From DASVBE01 sp036375995 (lineage in GTDB: Bacteria > Actinomycetota > Actinomycetes > Streptosporangiales > Streptosporangiaceae), in assembly GCA_036375995.1 (NCBI GenBank), contig DASVBE010000095.1, positions 1-64,000 of the forward strand: DNA of 64,000 bases, written 5' to 3'. The notes under the pieces are model-generated. The model made no database searches. It was not told the origin of the DNA and was given only the letters and a program-made list of their open reading frames with translations. A program made the position numbers and the translations under genes. Positions 22,768 to 31,803 of the stretch are shown in pieces; within the stretch, counting starts at the first letter, position 1; every line of letters starts with the position of its first letter.

Positions 22768-23682
22768 TCACGCCCGCAGGTAGCGGCGGAGCGTCAGGAG
22801 CGACGTGGCGCCGGTCAGCACCACGCCGATGATCATCGCGAGAACGATGACCTCGACCAGGTCGGTGGCGCTCAGCTGGACGTTGAAGGGGAAGTACTGC
22901 TGCAGCGTATCGAGCCAGAGCGACTTGACCCCAATCAGCAGCCCGGCCGCGACCAGCCAGCCGAACAGCCCCGCGATGATCCCCTCGACCAGGAAGGGCA
23001 GCTGAACGTAGAAGTTCGAGGCGCCGACCAGGCGCATGATGCTGGTCTCCCGGCGCCGGTTGAAGGCCGACAGCCGGATCGTGTTGGCGACCAGCAGGAT
23101 CGCCGCGATGATCAGGATGATGGCGATAATCACCACGGCGTTCCTGGCGCCGTTGAGCAGCTTGTAGAACTTGTCCAGGATCGACGAGTCGTCCACGACC
23201 TGGTCCACCCCGTCGCGGCCGTCCACGGTCTGCGCCACGACCGGGAAGTCCGTCTGCGTGTTCCTGAGCTTGACCTGGAACGAGTCCGGGATGTCGCCCT
23301 TGGACACGGAGTTGACGAACGACTGGTTCTGCGAGAACTCCTGGCGGAACCGGGAGTACGCCTCTTCCTGCGACTCGTATCTGACGCTGACCACCTGCGG
23401 CTTCAGCTTCTTCAGGTCGGCCAGGATCTGGGCCCGCTCGGCGGCGGTGGCCGCGCCGTTGTGCTCGCACTGCGGGCTGACGCTGGACCTGGTGCAGAGG
23501 TAGATCGACAGCTGAACCCGGCCCTGCCAGTAGGTCCTGGTGTTGTCCACCTGCTTGACGAACAGCAGGCCGGTGCCGAGCAGGGACAGGCTGATCGCGA
23601 CGACCACGACCAACGCGATCGTCATGGTCAGGTTCCGCCTCAGGCCAATCCAGACCTCATGGAAGACGAACTGCGCACGCAT
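22768..23682 (-). CDS. ftsX: Cell division protein FtsX
   Basis: The 304-residue protein has the FtsX layout: a first membrane helix at about 21-43, a large external domain (about 45-170) that in actinobacteria contacts a peptidoglycan hydrolase, and three C-terminal helices with the conserved RRETSIMRLVGASNFYVQLPF segment between them. The external domain has two cysteines (LCTRSSVSPQC), a possible disulfide. FtsX forms an ABC-type complex with FtsE, encoded 38 bp upstream, and converts ATP hydrolysis into activation of septal wall hydrolases. The ATG start follows a GGATCGT region with a weak ribosome site. Confidence 0.95.
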   Translation of the reverse strand: MRAQFVFHEVWIGLRRNLTMTIALVVVVAISLSLLGTGLLFVKQVDNTRTYWQGRVQLSIYLCTRSSVSPQCEHNGAATAAERAQILADLKKLKPQVVSVRYESQEEAYSRFRQEFSQNQSFVNSVSKGDIPDSFQVKLRNTQTDFPVVAQTVDGRDGVDQVVDDSSILDKFYKLLNGARNAVVIIAIILIIAAILLVANTIRLSAFNRRRETSIMRLVGASNFYVQLPFLVEGIIAGLFGWLVAAGLLIGVKSLWLDTLQQYFPFNVQLSATDLVEVIVLAMIIGVVLTGATSLLTLRRYLRA

Positions 23683-23720
23683 GTGACGATCCTTCGGTAG
23701 TTCCCTCGCCGGGTCCCCGG

Positions 23721-24410
23721 TCAGTAAGCCTGACCGTAGACCCCTCGGGACTGGTCGCGGACGACCTTGCCGTACTCGAGCTCGATGACCCGCTTGCGCA
23801 TGGAGTCGACGATCGCGGCGTCGTGCGTGGCCATGACGACGGTCGTGCCGGTGCGGTTGATGCGGTCGAGGACCTTCATGATGCCGATCGAGGTGGCCGG
23901 GTCGATGTTCCCGGTGGGCTCGTCGGCGAGCAGGATCATCGGGCGGTTGACGAACGCCCGGGCCATGGCGACCCGCTGCTGCTCGCCGCCGGACAGCTCG
24001 TCGGGCATCCGGTCGCGCTTGCCCTCCAGGCCGACCAGGTCGATGACCTCCGGCACGACCTTGCGGATGAACCGCCGGGGCTTGCCGATGACCTCGAGGG
24101 CGAACGCGATGTTCTGGTAGACGTTCTTGTTCGGCAGCAGCCGGAAGTCCTGGAACACGCAGCCGATCCGGCGCCGCAGGTGCGGCACCTTCCAGTTCGT
24201 GAGCCGGGCGAGGTCCTTCCCGGCCACATGAATCCGGCCGCCGGTGGGCCGCTCCTCCTTCAGCACCAGCCGGAGGAAGGTCGACTTGCCCGACCCCGAC
24301 GGGCCAACCAGGAAGACGAACTCGCCCTTCTCGACGTCAAGGTTGACGTTCTCGAGGGCAGGCCGGTTCTGGTTGGGGTACGTCTTAGTGACGTTGTCGA
24401 AGTGGATCAC
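23721..24410 (-). CDS. ftsE: Cell division ATP-binding protein FtsE
   Basis: This 229-residue ABC ATPase has Walker A GPSGSGKST, signature LSGGEQQRVAMARA, and Walker B ILLADEPTGNID, with the FtsE-typical start MIHFDNVTKTYPNQNRPALE. It sits on the inner face of the membrane with FtsX. It is the first gene of ftsE-ftsX, which is followed by smpB, an order shared with mycobacteria. It is divergent from a 59-residue zinc-ribbon membrane protein. Confidence 0.95.
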   Translation of the reverse strand: MIHFDNVTKTYPNQNRPALENVNLDVEKGEFVFLVGPSGSGKSTFLRLVLKEERPTGGRIHVAGKDLARLTNWKVPHLRRRIGCVFQDFRLLPNKNVYQNIAFALEVIGKPRRFIRKVVPEVIDLVGLEGKRDRMPDELSGGEQQRVAMARAFVNRPMILLADEPTGNIDPATSIGIMKVLDRINRTGTTVVMATHDAAIVDSMRKRVIELEYGKVVRDQSRGVYGQAY

Positions 24411-24562
24411 AGGCCCATCGCAGCGCTCGACGATAGTGCGGAGGCGTCCCGGAGCCGCAGCATCCCGGTTTGGCCTCGGGCCAGTCTAGGGGGAAACTGG
24501 TCAGGAGGACCCAACATCGGCGAAGTGAACCCCGGCCGGGACACCGGCCAGAGGGGACCAAG

Positions 24563-24742
24563 ATGAGCTGCGAACATCTCATCTGCGCGGCGTGCGCCGG
24601 ACCTGTGGCAGAAGGTAATTGCCCGGTCTGCCAGGCCGCACGGGCAAATGTCCACCACCACGGCAGCGCGCTGCGGATGCCGCTGATTGTCGTCACGCTG
24701 GCCGCGCTGCTGATCTTGCTCGCCATGCACCTGGCCCAGTAA
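24563..24742 (+). CDS. 59-residue zinc-ribbon, single-helix membrane protein
   Basis: An ATG preceded by GAGGGGA opens a short frame. The N-terminal half has CAAC and CPVC pairs, a likely zinc ribbon. A hydrophobic helix (MPLIVVTLAALLILLAMHLA) fills the C-terminus, so the ribbon would face the cytoplasm if the C-terminus is outside. A His-rich stretch (HHH) lies between the two parts. It is divergent from ftsE. I know no function; it may be a small partner of a membrane complex. Confidence 0.65.
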   Translation: MSCEHLICAACAGPVAEGNCPVCQAARANVHHHGSALRMPLIVVTLAALLILLAMHLAQ

Positions 24743-24778
24743 GGCCGGGGGTCACGGCCAGGGGCAGCGCCCCGGGGG

Positions 24779-25882
24779 TTACGAACCCTGCTGGCGCAGC
24801 CAGCGGATCTCGGCATCGATGAACTCATCGATCTCGCCGTCCATCACCGCCGCCGTGTTACCGGTTTCCACCCCGGTCCGCACGTCCTTGATGTTCTGGT
24901 AGGGGTGCAGTACGTAGTTGCGGATCTGGGTGCCCCAGCTCGTGGTGGTCGCACCGCGCAGCTCGGCCATCTTGGCCGCCTGCTCCTCGCGTTTGCGCTC
25001 CAGCAGCTTGGCCTGCAGCACCGTCATCGCGCTGGCCCGGTTCTGGATCTGGCTGCGCTCGTTCTGGCAGGACACCACGATCCCGCTCGGCAGGTGGGTG
25101 ATCCGCACCGCCGAGTCGGTGGTGTTCACGCCCTGGCCGCCGGGACCGCTGGACCGGTACACGTCGACCCGCAGCTCGTCGTCCGGGATGTCGATGTGGT
25201 CGGCCCGCTGCACCACCGGGATCACGTCCACGCCCGCGAACGAGGTCTGGCGGCGGCCCTGGTTGTCGTACTTGGAGATCCGCACCATCCGGTGCGTGCC
25301 GTGCTCGCCGCGCAGCGTGCCGTAGGCGTACGGGGCCTTGACCGCGAACGTGGTGGACTTGATCCCGGCTTCTTCCGCGTAGGAGGTGTCGTAGACCTCG
25401 GTCGGGTAGCCGTGCCGCTCGGCCCAGCGCAGGTAGATGCGCTGCAGGCCCTCCGCCCAGTCGGCCGCGTCGGCCCCGCCGGCCTGCGCGTTGATGGTGA
25501 TCAGGGCCTCCCGCGAGTCGTACTCGCCGGACATCAGCGTCCTGATCTCCAGCTGGTCCATCTCCTTGCGCAGCGCGGCCAGGTCCCGCTCGGCCTCGGC
25601 CCGGGCGGCCTCGTCGTTCTCGCTGTCGGACAGCTCGAACATGATCATCGTGTCGTCGAGCCGCTGCCGCAGGCTGGCCAGCCGGGACAGCTCGCTGTCC
25701 AGGTAGGACAGCCGCCGGGTGACCGCCTGACCCTGCTCCTGGTCCTCCCACAGGGCCGGATCGGCGGCGCGTTCGCGCAGCGCGTCGGCTTCCTTGCTCA
25801 TCGCGCTCGGGTCGAGCACAGCTTCCACACTGGAGAGTTTCGCCGTCAGTTCGGCGATCTCGCCGGCGGGGTCGGTGGCCAT
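24779..25882 (-). CDS. prfB: Peptide chain release factor 2
   Basis: The 367-residue protein is full length with the catalytic GGQ in SSGPGGQGVNTTDSAVRITH. It recognises UGA/UAA and hydrolyses peptidyl-tRNA. The frame is continuous from ATG 25882; the programmed frameshift known in many bacteria is not needed. The stop-codon-reading tripeptide, normally SPF in RF2, is Ser203-Lys204-Tyr205 here (RISKYDNQGRRQTSF). The context, upstream of ftsE on the same strand, is shared with other actinobacteria. Confidence 0.95.
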   Translation of the reverse strand: MATDPAGEIAELTAKLSSVEAVLDPSAMSKEADALRERAADPALWEDQEQGQAVTRRLSYLDSELSRLASLRQRLDDTMIMFELSDSENDEAARAEAERDLAALRKEMDQLEIRTLMSGEYDSREALITINAQAGGADAADWAEGLQRIYLRWAERHGYPTEVYDTSYAEEAGIKSTTFAVKAPYAYGTLRGEHGTHRMVRISKYDNQGRRQTSFAGVDVIPVVQRADHIDIPDDELRVDVYRSSGPGGQGVNTTDSAVRITHLPSGIVVSCQNERSQIQNRASAMTVLQAKLLERKREEQAAKMAELRGATTTSWGTQIRNYVLHPYQNIKDVRTGVETGNTAAVMDGEIDEFIDAEIRWLRQQGS

Positions 25883-26013
25883 GGCGGAAGCCTACGTCAG
25901 AAGAGGGGGTCAGATTTCCATACTGGTGTGGCACAAGTGACTCAGCTGGACACCGTGCCTACCTGGGCGGGCCACCGGGCCGGCCGCCGTGACCAGCCCG
26001 GGGCCTGCCGTGG

Positions 26014-29000
26014 TCAGTCGGGCAGCCGGCTGGCGCTGACCAGGGTGCGGATCGCCCGCACCGCCACCGACAGCATGGCCACGGTGAACACGTCGCTCTC
26101 CCAGATCTCGGTCAGCGTCTGGCCGGCCCGGATCACCGCCGACTCGTTCCGCCGGGCCCAGGCCAGCAGCCGCTGCTCCGGGGTGCCGCCCGAGCCGGTC
26201 ACCATCAGCACGTCCTTGGCCAGCGCGGCGTGCGAGGCGTACAGATCGTCGCGCAGCGCCCCGCGGGCCATCGTGCTCCACCGGTCGTCCCTGGGCAGCG
26301 CGGTGATCCGGTCCCGGAGCCGGCCGATCTGCAGCCGGTCGGACAGGTCGAAGTAGACCTCCGCGGCCTCCTCCACCGGCCGCTTGGCCGACCTGGCCAC
26401 CTGGACGATGTCGAACGCCGAGTAGCCGGGCACCATCGCCGAGACCCGGTCGGCTAGGTCGTCGGGCACGCCCTTGGCGGTCAGCGCGAGGCGCCGCTCC
26501 TCGAACCCGGTCACGTCGCGGCCGGCCAGCAGCTTGGGCACGTTGGCCGCGACCGCGGCCATGCCGTCGGCGAAGAAGTCGACCGTGGGCTGGATGCCGA
26601 ACGGCGGGCGGCGGTTGGCCAGCAGCCACCGGACCGCTCGCTCGGTCAGCTTCCGGCCCTCGAGCAGCATCTGGATCTGCACGGTCGTGTCGACCTGGCC
26701 GTCCAGGGCCTCGACCTGGGCCCAGAAGTCCGGCATCTGGTACACGTCCCTGGCCACCAGCCAGGCCCGGGTGATGTCCGGGACGGACGCCCCGGTCTCC
26801 TCGGTCTGCCGGAACAGCGACGAGATACCGGACCGGTCGATCATGTCGTTGACCACCGCGGTGGTGATGATCTCCCGGTGCAGCCGGTGCGGCGGCATCA
26901 GGTCGGCGAACCGCTCCCGCATCGGCTCCGGGAAGTAGCTGGTCAGCACCCGGCGCAGGTAGGGGTCGTCGGGCACGTTGGAGGCCAGCACGTCCTGCGC
27001 GGTGGCGATCTTGGTGTGCGCGAGCAGCACGGAGAACTCGGGCACGGTCAGGCCCGCCCCGGCCGACCGGCGCTCGGCCAGCTCCCGGTCGCCGGGCAGC
27101 ACGTCCAGCCGCCGGTGCACCCGCCGGTCCCGCTCCAGCTTCCTGATGTACCTGGCGTGCACGTGCAGCATCGACGGGGCCTGCGCGCGGGCCAGCGCCA
27201 GCGTCCGGTTCTGCTGGTAGTTGTGCGCCAGCACGAGCGCGGCGACCTCGTCGGTCATCTCGTGCAGCAGCCGGCTCCGGTCGGCCGCGGACAGGTCGCC
27301 CGCGTCCATCGCGGCGGCCAGCACGATCTTCATGTTGACCTCGTGGTCGGAGGTGTCCACCCCGGCCGAGTTGTCGATGAAGTCGGTGTTGACCAGCCCG
27401 CCGGCCAGCGCGTACTCGATCCTGGCCTCCTGGGTCAGGCCCAGGTTGCCGCCCTCCCCGACCACCCGGGCGCGCAGCGCGATGGCGTCGATCCTGACGC
27501 TGTCGTTGGACCGGTCCCCCACGTCCGCGTGGCTCTGGGTGCTGGCCTTCACGTAGGTGCCGATGCCGCCGTTCCACAGCAGGTCGACCGGCGCCGCCAG
27601 GATCGCCGAGACCAGCTGGTCCGGGGTCAGCGAGGAGGCGTCGCTGTCCAGCCCGAGCACCGCAGCGACCTGCGGGGTCAGCCGGACCGACTTGGCGGTG
27701 CGCGGCCACACCCCGCCGCCCGCCGAGATCAGCGCCGGGTCGTAGTCCGCCCACGACGACCGGGGCAGCGCGAACAGCCGGGCCCGCTCGGCGAAGCTGA
27801 CCGCCGGGTCGGGGTCCGGGTCGATGAACACGTGCCGGTGGTCGAACGCGGCGATCAGCCTGATGTGCTCGGACCGCAGCATGCCGTTGCCGAACACGTC
27901 GCCGGACATGTCGCCGACGCCCACCACGGTGAAGTCGTGCGCCGCGGTGTCCAGGCCCAGGGTCTGGAAGCCGAACTTCACCGACTCCCACGCCCCGCGC
28001 GCGGTGATGCCCATCTTCTTGTGGTCGTAGCCATCCGAGCCGCCGGACGCGAACGCGTCGCCGAGCCAGAACCCGTAGCCCGTGGCGATCTCGTTGGCGG
28101 TGTCGGAGAACGTGGCCGTGCCCTTGTCCGCGGCCACCACCAGGTACGGGTCATCGCCGTCGTGCCTGGCCACCCGCGGGGGCGGCACCACCTTCCCGGC
28201 GGACAGGTTGTCGGTGATGTCCAGCATGGCCGAGATGAACATCTTGTAGCAGGTCAGCACCTCGGCGCCGACCGCGTCGCGATCCGGTGAGGCGGGCAGC
28301 TGCTTGCACACGAAGCCGCCCTTGGCGCCGGACGGCACGATGACCGAGTTCTTGACCTCCTGCGCCTTGGCCAGCCCGAGGACCTCGGTGCGGAAGTCCT
28401 CCGGCCGCTCGGACCAGCGCAGCCCGCCCCGCGCCACGTGCGCGAACCGCAGGTGCACGCCCTCGAACCGGGGCGAGTAGACGAACAGCTCGAAGCGCGG
28501 CCGGGGCGCGGGCAGGTCGGGCACCTCGGCCGGGTCCAGCTTGACCGCGAAGTAGGGCAGGCCCGCGCCGGGCTCCGGCTCCTCCTGGAAGTAGTTGGTC
28601 CGCAGCGTGGCGCGGATCAGCGCCCAGACCGCCCGCAGGATCCGGTCCTGGTCCAGGCTGGCCACCTCGTCGAGCTCGCCGCTGATCTCCTCGGCGATGG
28701 CCTCGCTCCGCTCGGACTGCCCGGGCTTCCGGTCCGGGTCGAACCGGGACTCGAACAGCGTGACCAGCAGCCGCGTCACGGTCACGTTGGACCGCAGCAC
28801 CCGGGCGATGTAGTTCTGGCTGAACGAGGTGCCCGCCTGCCGCAGATACCGGGCGTAACCGCGCAGGACCACCACCTGACGCCAGGTCAGCGCGGCGTCC
28901 AGAACCAGCGCGTTGAAGTCGTCGTCCTCGGTCCGGCCGCGCCACAGCGCGTCCAGCGCCCCTTCGAGCAGCGGCCGGACCGCCTCCAGCGAGGCCGCGG

Positions 29001-30960
29001 GCCGGCCCGGCGCACCAGGCGAGCTGCGCCGCAGCCCGAAGTCGTAGATCCAGAACGGCGACTTGCCGCCGTTCGCGGCGAACTCGTACGGGTGCTCGTC
29101 GACCACGTCGACGCCCATGTGCTGGAGCCGGGGCAGGACGTCGGTCAGGGTCAGCGGCGCCTGCGTCCGGTAGATGGTCAGCCGCCACACCCGCGGCGCG
29201 TGCTGCTCGCTGGCCGCGGACCCGGTGGACAGCCCGTCTTCAGCCGGCTCAGTCCCGGCCGGCACGCCGCCCACGAACCCCTCGGACTCCCACAGCTCGA
29301 ACGCGGTGTCCTGGCCCGACTCCCGCAGCGCGGCGATCCTGGCCAGGTCGCTGGCCGCGGCCGCGGCGGGCACGTCGGCCTTGTAGGTGTCCGGGATCGC
29401 GTCGTCGCACAGCGCGAGCATCGACCGGGCCGCGGCCGCGCCCATCACCCGGCGGGTCTCCTCAGCGAGGTCGTCGTCCCAGGACCGGATGGCCGCGACC
29501 AGCTGCCGTTCCAGGGCGGCCTCGTCCGCGTCGGGCAGCGTCCTGCCGCGGCCCGCCCGCACCACGATGTGCAGCCGGGACACCGCCGACTCGCCGACCA
29601 TCACGCTGTAGCCGACCGACTCGCCGCCGAGCGCCTGGCGCAGGATCTCCTGGGCACGCAGCCGGATCCCGGTGGTGTACCGGTCCCTGGGCATGTAGAT
29701 CAGGCAGGACATGTACCGGCCGTAGGGGTCCTTGCGCAGGAACAGCCGGGTCTGCTTGCGGTCCCGCAGCCGCAGCACGCCGTCCGCGATCGGGATCAGG
29801 TCCGGCACCGGGGCCTGGAACAGCTCCTCGCGCGGGTAGTTCTCCAGGAACTCGGCCAGGTCGTTGCCGTCGTGGCTGTCCGCGGCCAGGCCGGTGGCGG
29901 CCAGCACCCCGGCCAGCTTGCGGCGCAGCACCGGGATCCGGGTGATGCTCTCGGAGTACGCCGAGTGCGTGTACAGCCCGAGGAACCGCTGCTCGCCGGT
30001 CACCTTGCCGTCCGGGCTGAACCGCTTGACCGCGACGTAGTCCAGGTAGTGCGGCCGGTGCACGGTGGACATCGAGTTGGCCTTGGTCAGGATCAGCAGC
30101 CGCGGCTCGGTGGCCCTGGCCCGCACCTCGGGCGGCAGCGCGGCGAACGCGCTCGACGCCTGCCGGTCGTGCCGCAGGATGCCGAGCCCGGTGCCGGGCA
30201 CCGCGGACAGCTGCATCCCGTCCGCCCCGTCGACCAGGTCGTACTCGCGGTAGCCGAGGAACGTGAAGTGCCCGTCGGCCAGCCAGCGCAGCAGCGCCTC
30301 TATCTCGCCCGCCGATTCGGCGTCATCGCCGGCCGGCGGCGCGGCCAGGGCCAGTGAGTCGGCCAGGGCCAGGGCCCGGGCGCGCATCTTCGGGTAGTCC
30401 TCGACCGCGGCCCGCACGTCGCCGAGCACCCGCTCCAGGTCGGCGGCCAGTTCCGCGGCCTCGCCCGGCCCGGACAGCGCGCTCGTCTCCAGGTGGATCC
30501 ACGACTCCTTGATCTCGTCGTGGGTGGCCGGTGACCCGTCGGACACCCCGAGCACGCCGTGCATCGTGCCGCCGACGTCCCTGATCACCCGCAGCTGCGG
30601 GTGGATGACCTCGTGCACCTCCAGGCCGCACCGGTGCACCGCCATCAGCACCGAGTCCACCAGGTAGGGCATGTCGTCGGTGACGATGTCTATGGTGGTC
30701 CCGGTCGGCTCCAGCGCGGCCGGCCCGGCGGCCTGCACCCGGACCACGGGCCGGCCCTGCGGCCGGAGCGCGGCGAACGCGGCCTGCTCCATGGCCACCG
30801 CCGCGACTCGCTCGGCCCCCGCCTCGGCGAGGTCCTCCACGGCCACGTGCCGGTAATAGGCGTCCAGGAAGCGGGGAACGTCACCGACCCCGGTGTCGGT
30901 GCGTCCCACCCGGGCGGCTTGGGCCAGCAGGGACTTCTTACCGCCGGAGTTGTCCGTCAT
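26014..30960 (-). CDS. gdhB: NAD-specific glutamate dehydrogenase, large (GDH-180) type
   Basis: The 1648-residue protein has the length and order of the large NAD-GDH family: about 700 residues of N-terminal ACT-like and helical regulatory domains, a catalytic GDH core in the middle (with VPSGAKGGFVCKQLP, the substrate-binding Lys region, and later GDMSGDVFGNGML), and a C-terminal helical domain. It oxidises glutamate to 2-oxoglutarate and ammonia with NAD. An AAAGGA box lies upstream of the ATG. It follows the tryptophan dioxygenase gene by 42 bp and is probably in the same transcript. The P5C dehydrogenase gene nearby would feed it glutamate. Confidence 0.93.
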   Translation of the reverse strand: MTDNSGGKKSLLAQAARVGRTDTGVGDVPRFLDAYYRHVAVEDLAEAGAERVAAVAMEQAAFAALRPQGRPVVRVQAAGPAALEPTGTTIDIVTDDMPYLVDSVLMAVHRCGLEVHEVIHPQLRVIRDVGGTMHGVLGVSDGSPATHDEIKESWIHLETSALSGPGEAAELAADLERVLGDVRAAVEDYPKMRARALALADSLALAAPPAGDDAESAGEIEALLRWLADGHFTFLGYREYDLVDGADGMQLSAVPGTGLGILRHDRQASSAFAALPPEVRARATEPRLLILTKANSMSTVHRPHYLDYVAVKRFSPDGKVTGEQRFLGLYTHSAYSESITRIPVLRRKLAGVLAATGLAADSHDGNDLAEFLENYPREELFQAPVPDLIPIADGVLRLRDRKQTRLFLRKDPYGRYMSCLIYMPRDRYTTGIRLRAQEILRQALGGESVGYSVMVGESAVSRLHIVVRAGRGRTLPDADEAALERQLVAAIRSWDDDLAEETRRVMGAAAARSMLALCDDAIPDTYKADVPAAAAASDLARIAALRESGQDTAFELWESEGFVGGVPAGTEPAEDGLSTGSAASEQHAPRVWRLTIYRTQAPLTLTDVLPRLQHMGVDVVDEHPYEFAANGGKSPFWIYDFGLRRSSPGAPGRPAASLEAVRPLLEGALDALWRGRTEDDDFNALVLDAALTWRQVVVLRGYARYLRQAGTSFSQNYIARVLRSNVTVTRLLVTLFESRFDPDRKPGQSERSEAIAEEISGELDEVASLDQDRILRAVWALIRATLRTNYFQEEPEPGAGLPYFAVKLDPAEVPDLPAPRPRFELFVYSPRFEGVHLRFAHVARGGLRWSERPEDFRTEVLGLAKAQEVKNSVIVPSGAKGGFVCKQLPASPDRDAVGAEVLTCYKMFISAMLDITDNLSAGKVVPPPRVARHDGDDPYLVVAADKGTATFSDTANEIATGYGFWLGDAFASGGSDGYDHKKMGITARGAWESVKFGFQTLGLDTAAHDFTVVGVGDMSGDVFGNGMLRSEHIRLIAAFDHRHVFIDPDPDPAVSFAERARLFALPRSSWADYDPALISAGGGVWPRTAKSVRLTPQVAAVLGLDSDASSLTPDQLVSAILAAPVDLLWNGGIGTYVKASTQSHADVGDRSNDSVRIDAIALRARVVGEGGNLGLTQEARIEYALAGGLVNTDFIDNSAGVDTSDHEVNMKIVLAAAMDAGDLSAADRSRLLHEMTDEVAALVLAHNYQQNRTLALARAQAPSMLHVHARYIRKLERDRRVHRRLDVLPGDRELAERRSAGAGLTVPEFSVLLAHTKIATAQDVLASNVPDDPYLRRVLTSYFPEPMRERFADLMPPHRLHREIITTAVVNDMIDRSGISSLFRQTEETGASVPDITRAWLVARDVYQMPDFWAQVEALDGQVDTTVQIQMLLEGRKLTERAVRWLLANRRPPFGIQPTVDFFADGMAAVAANVPKLLAGRDVTGFEERRLALTAKGVPDDLADRVSAMVPGYSAFDIVQVARSAKRPVEEAAEVYFDLSDRLQIGRLRDRITALPRDDRWSTMARGALRDDLYASHAALAKDVLMVTGSGGTPEQRLLAWARRNESAVIRAGQTLTEIWESDVFTVAMLSVAVRAIRTLVSASRLPD

Positions 30961-31002
30961 CCCGAGAATCCTTTTCCCGTACGGGCCGCGCCGTTGCGGC
31001 CG

Positions 31003-31803
31003 CTAGAGCCAATCTCGCAGGTCCCAGAGCAACGGGTAATACCGCAGCGGAACCCGCTGGTGGAGGTAGGGAGCGCCGGTCGAGCCGCCGGTTCCTGACT
31101 TGGTGCCGATCTGCCGTTCCACCATCTGGACGTGCCTGGCTCGCCACAACCCCGCTATTTCATCATGAGTCAGCAGGTCCTCGGCGAGCTGCCACTCCTC
31201 ATCGTGCTTGGCCCGGTCCCTGGCCACGGTGACGAGCGACGCCAGGATCTCGTTGTCGTCACCGACCGGCAGCCCGCGGGCGCGCAGCACGACCAGGAAC
31301 GCGTCCCACAGCGACGGCTCGGCCAGCCGGCGGGCCAGCCGGTCCCGCTCGGCGCCGGTCAGCTGCCGGAACCGGCGGACGAACCCGGGGTCCTTCAGCC
31401 CGGACAGGAACTCCAGCTCGCGGAACTGCACCGACTGGAACCCGCTGGCCGGCGCCAGCGCGGCCCGGAACTCGACGAAGTCCTGCGGGGTCATGGTCTC
31501 CAGCACATCGACCTGGCGGACCAGCAGCTCCTCGATCACGTGGGTGCGGCGCAGCAGGTGCCGGGCCCGCCAGGTCTCGCCGGAGAGCATCGCGTCCCGC
31601 ACCGCGGTCAGCTCGTACAGCAGCTGGGCGAACCACAGCTCGTAGCACTGGTGCACGGTGATGAACAGCAGCTCGTCGTGGGCGGGCGGCTGGCTCTGCG
31701 GCAGCTGCTGGGCGAGCAGCTCGGCCAGCCGCAGGTAGCTTCCGTAGGTCAGCTTGCCGCCTTCCTCGCCGAAGCTGCGGGGCGGCACCGGGGGGCGGCT
31801 CAC
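31003..31803 (-). CDS. kynA: Tryptophan 2,3-dioxygenase
   Basis: The GTG at 31803 overlaps the TGA of the upstream acetoacetyl-CoA synthetase gene (GTGA), giving 266 residues, near the family length. The signatures are ITVHQCYELWFAQLLYEL for the substrate pocket and RHVQMVERQIGTKSGTGGST near the C-terminus, where the His of RH is the proximal haem ligand. This haem enzyme opens the indole ring of L-tryptophan to N-formylkynurenine, the first step of the kynurenine route. No formamidase or kynureninase lies in the window. Confidence 0.92.
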   Translation of the reverse strand: MSRPPVPPRSFGEEGGKLTYGSYLRLAELLAQQLPQSQPPAHDELLFITVHQCYELWFAQLLYELTAVRDAMLSGETWRARHLLRRTHVIEELLVRQVDVLETMTPQDFVEFRAALAPASGFQSVQFRELEFLSGLKDPGFVRRFRQLTGAERDRLARRLAEPSLWDAFLVVLRARGLPVGDDNEILASLVTVARDRAKHDEEWQLAEDLLTHDEIAGLWRARHVQMVERQIGTKSGTGGSTGAPYLHQRVPLRYYPLLWDLRDWL

